From the NCBI GenBank assembly GCA_027600665.1, contig JADGJL010000349.1:1-24105 (forward strand): DNA of 24,105 bases, written 5' to 3'. The DNA is from Irineochytrium annulatum (Eukaryota; Chytridiomycota; Chytridiomycetes; Chytridiales; Chytridiaceae). Of this stretch, positions 17,509 through 24,105 are shown piece by piece; position 1 is the first letter of the stretch, and every line of letters starts with the position of its first letter. The notes beneath the pieces were generated by a model. It searched no databases. It was not told where the DNA came from and saw only the letters and a program-made list of their open reading frames with translations. The position numbers were made by a program, and so were the translations under genes.

Positions 17509-18415
17509 CTACTTCTTGGGGAACGGCGGCCCGAAGAGGTCGTCGTCGTGCTGCCAGCTGTGCCTAAACTGCACGTCTGACATGTCAACCTGCCATGCGA
17601 AGAGCAAACCAGTTAAAATGTCAGATAAACAATCGCATCCCACAACCTCCCCAATGAAAAACGCACCTGGGACCCAGGAACAATCAGCCAGTCGCTGCAC
17701 CTCTCCAGCCTCGATTCATCATGGTACCTCCACTGCGCATAATCCGGCCTCGCCTGCTTCATCGTGATCAGCCTATCATCGGCCTCCCTCATCTCGCTCC
17801 AAAAGGCGTATCGCGTCTCCCTCTCGAGCTCATCCCTCGGCTTCATGTAGCTCGCTAGCAGGCGAGTGAGCGGGTGCGTCTCCTGTTGGCCGTTGACGTA
17901 GTCGTCGAGGGTGTACAGGCCGTAGGCCGTACCGAGGAGCAGGAGGAGGCGCGTGGTGAAGCGGTTGAACATCGTCGTGTGGACGGACTGCGTCTCGGAG
18001 CCGTCGGTGAAGGTGGGCTTCGAAGGAAAGGGGTCGATCGGGTAGAGCTTAGGGGCGTAGTACTCGTGCGGCCATCTGTCGCGAGTGAGATTGGGATGAA
18101 CATTAAAGGATGACGGAAAAAACAAAAACTTCCAGGATCGAAGCCAAACGATTTCTTTATCACAAACAAGGTCAATCAAAGAGAAAGCTCTAATACTCAC
18201 TCCCTCGCGATCTTGAGCCACTCGTCCGGCTGCAGCTTTGATGGCGAGTCGTCCTTGACGTGATGATGGTCGTCGTGTCCCGAGCCGTACGAACGCAACC
18301 CAAAGACTGGGATGGCAGATCGGCGAGCGACCGAGGCCCCCGACCATGCCGCGGACGGGCGGGACAGGGCCGCGGCCGCGGTGGATCGAGGCAGGCGGGC
18401 AAGGGATGAGTGCAT
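17509..18415 (-). CDS. Mitochondrial single-span membrane protein, possible complex I accessory subunit
   Basis: Exons 18415-18201, 18075-17667 and 17589-17509 join in frame to 234 residues; introns are 125 and 77 nt with GTGAGT and GTGCGT donors. The first 40 residues (Arg/Ser/Ala-rich, ending near RSYGSG) are a mitochondrial presequence, followed by a His-rich stretch (HDDHHH). A conserved-looking EWPHEYYAPKLYPIDPF precedes one transmembrane helix (TTRLLLLLGTAYGLYTL, about 112-128). The C-terminal half is charged and helical (TRLLASYMKPRDELERETRY...), with a Trp/Asp-rich end (HSWQHDDDLFGPPF). This layout resembles small accessory subunits of NADH dehydrogenase such as the fungal 17.8-kDa subunit, but I do not recognise a diagnostic motif. 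The mitochondrial inner membrane is the likely location; the complex I link is tentative. Confidence 0.7.
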
Positions 18416-18594
18416 TTTTCAACTTTGACTACCCACAAGAACGGCATTAAATGCAGTGAACAGAAACACATATGCATTCAATAACAACAGAGTTTACACT
18501 AAAGGCGAAAGACACAACCCCACGAGACAGTCCTAACTCTTTACAGTCCCAAAAATTGTCCCCAGTTTCTCCCCCACCCATAGGCCTCGTGCTT

Positions 18595-19645
18595 TCACTC
18601 CGCTTTCCCGGCCGTCGAAAGCTCCTTCTCGACCTCGCTCGCCGCCGCGGCCACCTTGGCCTTGAATCCAGAGATCTCGCCGTCAATCCTGAACTGCTCC
18701 TTGATGAGGTAGGGGCGAAGGACTTGCCTGTAGATAGTGGTCGCGCCGCGGAACTGGGGGAGAATCATGTAGAGAATCACGCCGGCCTTGAAGGTGTAGT
18801 AGAACGGGATCCCTGGTTACGGCAAAAGACGTAATGACTTAGAGGTGAAAAACTCAAAAAAAGTCGGTCCAATGATTTGGTGCGGAGCCATGCCATTGAT
18901 ACCACGCCGACCACGTGTCACCCTCGTCAACACTTACAGTAAAGGAGGTGGTCCCCAAAGAACTCAAGAACGTTCAGGAACCCAAAGACACACCAATACG
19001 TCAACCACTGGGTGTCGTCATCCGTGCCCTTGGTCTCGATCGCCTTAAAGGACTGGTATGCGGGCCAGATGAAGCCCAGGAGGGTCGTGAGGAAGTTGCC
19101 CCTGTAAGTGTGAATAACATCATCAGTAAACAGGCCAAGTTTGGAAAAGAGCCAGGAAGACTTACCAAAAGTTGAAAAGAATCAGGAGGAAGAAGAAGGC
19201 CCCGACGCCGCCGAAGAGGTACGCCTTGGGCACGCTCGTCCGCTATTACCGAGAAGGTGAGTATGCGAATTATCAGCAGAAGGAGGCGGATAAAGAATAC
19301 CTTCTCAAGCTCAATCGCGAGCGGGAACTTGGCGAGCTCCTTGTCAAACTGGGCGAGATAGTCTGCGACGGGTCCCAGTTACTTCATTATTCCAACACGA
19401 CGACGTCAAGGACTCTGCATGCATCCCCTGCGGTCGATCACGGCATTCGACACAAATTATCGTCCATATGCTCCCCCAATCCTTGTCGCGCCCATCGACC
19501 AGCGGCCCCGCTCCGGTCGTCCAGCAGATCCACCTCGCGGTACAAACCACCGCCCCCTCTCCAATTCCCGTTGCTCGATCCCCCCGGCTTCCCACACAAT
19601 CCGATCGCCGTCCTCAAAGTACTCACACTGGGCCTTGGCGTCCAT
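18595..19645 (-). CDS. YOP1: YOP1 / REEP5 (TB2/DP1/HVA22 family) ER-tubule-shaping protein
   Basis: Five exons (19645-19627, 19362-19301, 19242-19166, 19101-18938, 18812-18595) join in frame to 179 residues. Yop1 inserts two hydrophobic hairpins into the outer leaflet of the ER membrane and curves it into tubules, with reticulons. Family blocks are clear: QFDKELAKFPLAIELEK, the hairpin GGVGAFFFLLILFNFWGN followed by IWPAYQSFKAIETK, then DDDTQWLTYWCVFGFLNVLE and the second hairpin, and the amphipathic C-terminal region (IYRQVLRPYLIKEQF). The first exon is only 19 nt (MDAKAQ plus one base), joined across a 264-nt intron; the resulting MDAKAQYYLAQFDKELAKFP fits the family N-terminus, which is why I chose this start. 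The other introns are 58, 64 and 125 nt. The mitochondrial-protein gene lies 179 bases downstream on the same strand. Confidence 0.92.
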
Positions 19646-20572
19646 CGTCGGTTGTTGATCACGGATGAGGGAAGGGAGGGTATGCGATGACGGCGATGAT
19701 GTGAATGCCAACTGGAGCTGCTTGACTTTTGCTTAACCAACCTGAGCTGGAGGCGTGTCACTTGATTTGACCACAGCAAGCGTGCTGGCATGACGAGCAG
19801 GCGACCAACGCACGAGAGCCGGCGGAGACGGGCCGCGATCTATGTTGGGCTGGGTCGAAAGTGGGCGAACGGGTTAACACGCAGCTCGCGATGGCGAGGT
19901 CGTGTGTTGGGGTCGGCGTTGGCACCGACATTCAGCGTTGTTCATGGCCTTGGCCGGCTTGAACCACGGATCGCGACGATCGCTTCTGGTGGAATGACGG
20001 TATTTACAATGCGACTGGATAGCGCGAACGCGTTTGCTTTCACCTCCTTGTCCTATAGCGCACGACCGCTTGCTGCCCAGGCTAGGAGAAGTCGATCTTC
20101 TCGACGCAGTGGACGCGGACGAGCTATGGATGCGCTCGCGAAGTCGTTTGGCCCGGGCGTGTCCGGGGTCATTCATTACTTTCCGGCTGATCGCGCTGCC
20201 GTGCTATTGGACGGACCATTAAGTCGGAGCACCTTGTGGCCTGTCGACGGGGATCTTGGCGTCGATATCACCGTCTTAATGAGCTTGCCGATCGGGGATG
20301 GCTTCAACTTTGATTTCCCGACGGACCCAACCGCTCTGGAGGCGCGGTCTCTTGCCGGACGGGGCGGCAGCCTGGGGCGGCTGGAGGTCGGCTGCGATCG
20401 GCGAGTCCTGCGTCAGCTCAGACGCTTGTGTTGCACAGTGAGGAGGACACAACGCCGGAGGACGGCTTGCGGCATCAAGTCCACGGCGTTGTTAAACCGG
20501 GCTGTGTTACCGTGTACCGCCTGCGTGGGCTCAGGCCTCTCGGACGGCACGGAATGACTATCTCTAGCAGAC
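19646..20572. other. Intergenic region, YOP1 promoter and unassigned sequence
   Basis: This is about 930 bases between the YOP1 start and the recognisable SAM relic. A plus-strand open frame of 255 codons (19790-20557) covers most of it, but it is Arg-rich, shows no domain and is what a GC-rich sequence can yield by chance. The right part may be an older 5' portion of the SAM relic, but I could not align it to the SAM gene. An acceptor-like CTCTAGCAG at 20562-20570 sits just before the recognisable part. Confidence 0.3.
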
Positions 20573-20940
20573 ATGGGCCGACAGCACGGCAGCATTTATG
20601 TGGCACCCGTGGATGTGGCTGGCGCGGAACACCAGCCGCGGACCACCTTGCCTCCGGGTGTGATCGCACGGCCAAACCTTGCGTCTTGATCGGTTGAGGA
20701 CGTTGCGGGTTGGCTTTGCACTAACCTACAACTGCAGCCTGCCATGTTGCAGGCCTTACATGACAAGGTGGAAGCCCGAATTGCCTTTTAGTGTTCTTGC
20801 ACTAACGGTTTTATCCTGACAATTACGTGGACGCCGCAGGCTGGCGGCCTTGACGGGTGACGACCTCGTCGGGCTCGGTCTTCGGAAATGTGAGGGTCAC
20901 ATTCTGTGAGGCGTCGGAGAGGTTGACGATCGCGGTATCA
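20573..20940 (+). pseudogene. Dispersed, decayed fourth SAM-gene copy
   Basis: The frame from 20573 reads through SIYVAPVDVAG, comparable to SAYMVAVPMQP just before the intact SAM, then meets TGA at 20687-20689. It continues SVEDVAGWLCTNLQLQPAML, which matches STEDVVYWLCDELEFRPSIV. The TGA stands where the first SAM tryptophan (TGG) should be, as in the second repeat at 13121. An intron relic begins at 20768 (GTGG) and contains a branch-like CACTAAC and a CCGCAG end near 20842. The second half resumes in a shifted frame, ARLAALTGDDLVGLGL, then after another shift EASERLTIAV, matching the last helix QAAFKRLTERVA of the second repeat. At least one stop and two frameshifts make it a clear relic. 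Confidence 0.7.
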
Positions 20941-21146
20941 ACCAAAGAACCGCTGTTTAAATATCATTAATGCCAAATGAACAAAAGTTTACTGTGAATA
21001 AATTTTGTCAAAAAGAAAGGTCTGCAATATGTGAGAACATTTTTTGCGATATGCGCAGCCAATAGTAACCACCGCCGACATCTTACAATCAGCCCGACTC
21101 AGGGAGAGATGCCAATATTGTGTACACAAAAACCTGCTGCCTGAGC

Positions 21147-22570
21147 CTACTTCGCTTGCGAGCTCAGACGCTCAGACCACGTGGGGATAGTGACCAGCAA
21201 CGCCGCGGCAACATAAAGATACTCCAAGGTCGCTTCATTACCGTACGCTACGAAGGCGCTCGCCTGCTTGTAGTTAGAAGGATACGTGCACCAGACGACA
21301 TCATCTCGAACAAGCGCGCCATTGTCCTGTTACGCAGAGTCAGAAGGATACTATGAGAAAGCGTCCTGTGGCTTTGGCGTACCTGAACAAGGATCTCATG
21401 TCGGCCTCTGTCATCTTCAAGACTTCTCGTGCTGCGGGCATGAAAGGTGCGGCCAACAAGCAACACCTCATCCTCATAGCGACCTTTGATGTAAGATGAC
21501 CCGTAGGTTCTCTTACTCTTCCTTTCTTCCCCAGGTTCTTCGTCTTCTTCGTCTTCTTCGTTTTCGTACACTCTAGCCTTGTAAATTGGCGTAACATGGA
21601 CCTCGAGGTTCAGCGACTTCATGGCATCATACAGAACAGCATCGCTGCCTTTGAGCCTCATGTCCTGGGACCAACCCGCATTGGTGATGGGATAATCATG
21701 CTGCAAGCTGAACCCCAACACGCAACCGTCGAGGAAGAAACCTGGCTGGGACAGCGCTCGAGACATCATCCTTGAGATCGGAAAGTCAACGCGGACTCGG
21801 GCGGGGTCGTCGCTGAGAAGTCCACCAACTTTGGTGGCCCAGTGCAGGTTGTACGTGAGCGTGACGCGGTGCTTGTCCGTTACAGGCAAGATCTCGTGGG
21901 TGACGTCCGAGTAGAATGCTGCCCACTGCACGCGCCCGGGTTCGCCTGACCGTCCCTCTCCCCCCCAATCGAACACCTTGCGATCGCCGTTGTGCGTAAG
22001 GACGAGTTGGCCGCCCGTGTGCGCCGAAGGCAAACAGACCACCAGCGAGCCGAACATGGAGGCAGCCCTGGGCGTGTCGACGTGGGCCTTGAAATGTCCG
22101 CCAGGTCCGTAAACGTTGAGCTTGTAGAGCTGGGGTACGACGTCGCAGTCCTTTCGCGCAAGGGTCTGAATGATTTCTGCCAGCAGTGGGCCGTGCGGGT
22201 CGAAGTTGATCAGGAAGCTGTCGGTAGCCAGCGCCAGCGCCTCGCGGTAGGAGGGGTCATAGGTGTCCTTGGAGCCGAGTCCAAAAGTGGCGGGCTTGCA
22301 TGCCGCAAGGAGGACATCGAGGGCCTTAGGCTGCAGCGGAAAAGTGATCCAATTCGCGCCGCCGACGCCGTCGCCAGCCTCGTTATCGTGGGTGGAAGGT
22401 GGGTCGACATAGAGCTTCAGTTGATGCGGGACTGTAAGGGTGCCGCCGCAGTAGTGGCTAGCGTTGACGGCCTTTACCGACGCAATGATGTCGTCAATGA
22501 TGGCCTTCTCCGCGATCTCAGCGAGGGACGCGACGGCGGCGGTCGAGCTGGCCGTTGCTTCCACCTTCAT
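21147..22570 (-). CDS. 2OG-Fe(II) oxygenase (prolyl-4-hydroxylase-like fold)
   Basis: Exons 22570-21383 and 21326-21147, with a 56-nt GTACGC...CAG intron, join in phase 0 to 455 residues. The start is the first ATG in frame; an in-frame GTG further upstream gives an unlikely N-terminus. The core LYKLNVYGPGGHFKAHVDTP carries H163 and D165, followed by MFGSLVVCLPSAHTGGQL, then H225 in SDVTHEILPV and R235 in KHRVTLTYNL. Together these give the HxD...H iron triad and the 2-oxoglutarate arginine, so it should be catalytically competent. An acidic run (YENEEDEEDEEPGEE, encoded by a CTT/CGT-rich tract near 21534-21563) interrupts the C-terminal half. Exon 2 restores a family-like ending (SAFVAYGNEATLEY). 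The substrate is unknown; protein hydroxylation is likely from the fold. Confidence 0.85.
21534..21563 (-). repeat. Trinucleotide tract encoding an acidic run
   Basis: A CTTCTTCGT-type tract on the plus strand (GAA/GAC on the coding strand) encodes ENEEDEEDEE inside the 2OG oxygenase. Its length could vary by slippage without breaking the frame. Confidence 0.7.
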
Positions 22571-23057
22571 CGAAGATAGCGCATGCAAAAATCTGAATGC
22601 TTTGGGCAGGTTGCTTTGTTTTCGCTGGGACTGTTGCTCGTGATTGCTCGGACTCGATGCAACGGCACCCACCCCGAGCTGGAAGGAAAGCGTCCGCGGA
22701 CAAGCCAGAAGCACTCAGCCGATGGTGAGGGATGCGATGCTGCCCTCAGCCGATGGCGATCAGGGCCCTTGCCCTGCAATAAGAACTTGCACGCGAAAAA
22801 GCCGCAACACCCAGTGAACAAGGCTGTGTTGAGGCCCGAAATAGACGGCGGGCTGAGTTCAAAAAGACGGCATTCCGTGTGCTACCGGTATGGAATCCAC
22901 GTTTCATTATGTTTCAGAAACGTTCGGTTCTCGTTTGACCCAAAACGACGGTAAAACTAACTCATCCCGTCTATTTGCAAAAAAGAATAAGAGGATCGTC
23001 TGGGATCGTGGACAGCGGAAACCAACACTCAGCCGACGCCATATCGACGAGGCCAGC
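22571..23057. promoter_or_regulatory. Divergent promoter with three CTCAGCCGA elements
   Basis: The 490 bases between the divergent ATGs of the 2OG oxygenase and the right-end gene hold CTCAGCCGATGG at 22714-22725 and 22745-22756, 31 bases apart, and a related CACTCAGCCGACG at 23027-23039, ending 19 bases before the right-hand ATG. Short frames here encode nothing recognisable. The repeated element probably serves one or both genes; this is inference. Confidence 0.4.
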
Positions 23058-24105
23058 ATGCAGCCCGGACCTCCTTCCACCACCGCTGCCCTCGCCGAGG
23101 CCAACGACCTCACGTCGCAATGGTCTCTCGGCTTCTTTTCCCCGGTGACAGCGCCGTCCTCCGTCCCCCAATTCCTCGCTCCTGACGTTGGCGTCCCGGG
23201 TGTGCATCCCACCAGCGGCGACCACGTTGCAAGGACGCTGGCTATGCCCCTGGATTCCTTTGTGGAACTGGACGCCGAGCTCGACAATTTGAGCCGCGAG
23301 AGGGACTACCAGATCCAGTTGGCAGGCCAACTTTCGCACGACCTTCTTCATCAAGGCAACTTTATTCAACAGCCTACGACCATCTTCCTGCAAGCGCCGC
23401 CCTCCCTTTCCACAGCCGTCAACGTCCTCGACCAGATGATGATGCCGTCGCAAGCCCAGACGCTAACCACACCAGCCGCGCCGACGCCGACCTGGTTTCA
23501 ACAACAGCGACAGTTCTCACAGCAACCGCAACTCCACCCGCAACAATTTCCTTACTCGCCCGCCATCACAAGCGCAAGCGATTCGCCCGTCGTGCCTCAT
23601 CTTACACCGACCGTGCCGCAACAGCTGATGTGGTCGCCTGCCCTCTCCTCGGCAAGCACGATGACACCACAGCTGCGAGAAACGACGTTCTACCAGCAGC
23701 CGGCAGCATACTCGCCCATGTTAGTCGGCATGAATCATCTCCATCAGCCGTTCCTCCCTCTCCACCATCAGCAACTTGTCCAACTCCAGCAACACGACCA
23801 GCAGATGTTCCTCCCATATCAGCCCGTCATGGCCTCGCCGACGCTCCAACAAATCGTCTACCACGCCTCCGACGCGCCCATGTCCTTCAGCGACCTCACC
23901 GCCCCTCTTCCGGCCGCGCCTTTCAACCCAGCGACCTTCATCGACCGCCGCGCCCACACCCGCTCCCTCTCAGCCCCGTCGCACCCCTACGCCCTCCTCC
24001 AAACGACCCGTCCCCAATCCCTCTCAACCGGCTCCGCATCCCCACGCTCTCCCACCTCTGCACCGTCAACCCCTCAACTCCTCTCCTCCCCCTCAACCAA
24101 ATCCC
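23058..24105 (+). CDS. Glutamine/proline-rich transcription-factor-like protein, N-terminal part (runs off window)
   Basis: A frame from the ATG at 23058-23060 stays open to the last base, 349 codons, and so is cut by the window edge. The protein is rich in Gln, Pro, Ser and Thr: Q-runs (WFQQQRQFSQQPQLHPQQF), an MMMPSQ stretch, and a C-terminal part with RSLSAPSHPY and many SP/TP sites. A short charged, helix-like segment (SFVELDAELDNLSRERDYQI) near residues 73-92 is the only non-low-complexity part. The style matches N-termini of fungal C2H2 or bZIP regulators, and the Ser/Pro linkers of the two Crz1-like proteins in this window, but no DNA-binding domain is inside the window. The regulator call is inference from composition. 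Confidence 0.6.
   Translation, partial: MQPGPPSTTAALAEANDLTSQWSLGFFSPVTAPSSVPQFLAPDVGVPGVHPTSGDHVARTLAMPLDSFVELDAELDNLSRERDYQIQLAGQLSHDLLHQGNFIQQPTTIFLQAPPSLSTAVNVLDQMMMPSQAQTLTTPAAPTPTWFQQQRQFSQQPQLHPQQFPYSPAITSASDSPVVPHLTPTVPQQLMWSPALSSASTMTPQLRETTFYQQPAAYSPMLVGMNHLHQPFLPLHHQQLVQLQQHDQQMFLPYQPVMASPTLQQIVYHASDAPMSFSDLTAPLPAAPFNPATFIDRRAHTRSLSAPSHPYALLQTTRPQSLSTGSASPRSPTSAPSTPQLLSSPSTKS

Noticed and set aside
17613..18422. Long minus-strand frame read without splicing
   Set aside because: It reads through two GT-AG introns; the spliced model gives continuous mitochondrial presequence, membrane span and C-terminus in the right order.
19790..20557. 255-codon open frame on the plus strand upstream of the SAM relic
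   Set aside because: It is Arg-rich with no recognisable domain, no splice link to a better frame, and it lies in GC-rich DNA where long chance frames are common.
21248..22714. 488-residue version of the 2OG oxygenase starting at a GTG
   Set aside because: It uses a non-ATG start, adds an unrelated N-terminus and reads through the 56-nt intron; splicing gives a family-like C-terminus.
1..24105. tRNA genes, rRNA, CRISPR arrays and transposons
   Set aside because: I saw no T-loop/anticodon arrangement, no regular spacer-repeat array, and no transposase or reverse-transcriptase motif in any frame.

Overview
The window looks like nuclear DNA of a filamentous or zoosporic fungus, most probably an early-diverging (chytrid-like) lineage. 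Genes are compact and GC-rich, most carry short GT-AG introns (about 50-125 nt), and the families are fungal: a TauD/JLP1-type dioxygenase, a GH114 glycosidase, an M28 aminopeptidase, YOP1, a mitochondrial malonyl-CoA-synthetase-like enzyme and a Crz1-like C2H2 factor. The lineage is inferred from gene content and style; no rRNA or other marker gene is present.

Layout. 1-3023: two divergent genes for proline/glutamine/serine-rich, transcription-factor-like proteins. The left one runs off the window; the right one resembles the Crz1-like factor at 9.6-10.7 kb but has no zinc fingers. 3207-4064: a type I membrane protein with a CFEM-like six-cysteine ectodomain. 4717-5905: a three-exon TauD-family dioxygenase. 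6278-6828: a small secreted, CBM-like protein. 7084-9122: a membrane-anchored M28 aminopeptidase in four exons. 9587-10708: the Crz1-like three-finger factor. 11094-11274: a broken copy of the tail of the 3.2-kb membrane protein. 11605-11850: a small LITAF/BRI3-like protein. 12527-13610: a SAM-domain gene with one intact SAM followed by two decayed SAM repeats. 13810-15307: GH114 glycosidase with a tandem-repeat tail. 15597-17379: ACSF3-like acyl-CoA synthetase. 17509-18415: a mitochondrial membrane protein. 18595-19645: YOP1. 20573-20940: a dispersed, decayed fourth SAM copy. 21147-22570: a second, unrelated 2OG-Fe(II) oxygenase. 23058-24105: the start of another Q/P-rich protein leaving the window.

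The genes do not form one pathway. The strongest unexpected signal is family turnover. A SAM-domain family has one intact and three decayed copies that share an intron position; two of the decayed copies have TGA where the first SAM tryptophan should be. A pseudogene tail of the membrane-protein family lies 7 kb from its intact relative. A Crz1-like paralogue seems to have lost its DNA-binding domain. All exon boundaries come from reading frames, splice consensus and family resemblance; no transcript or database search was available.
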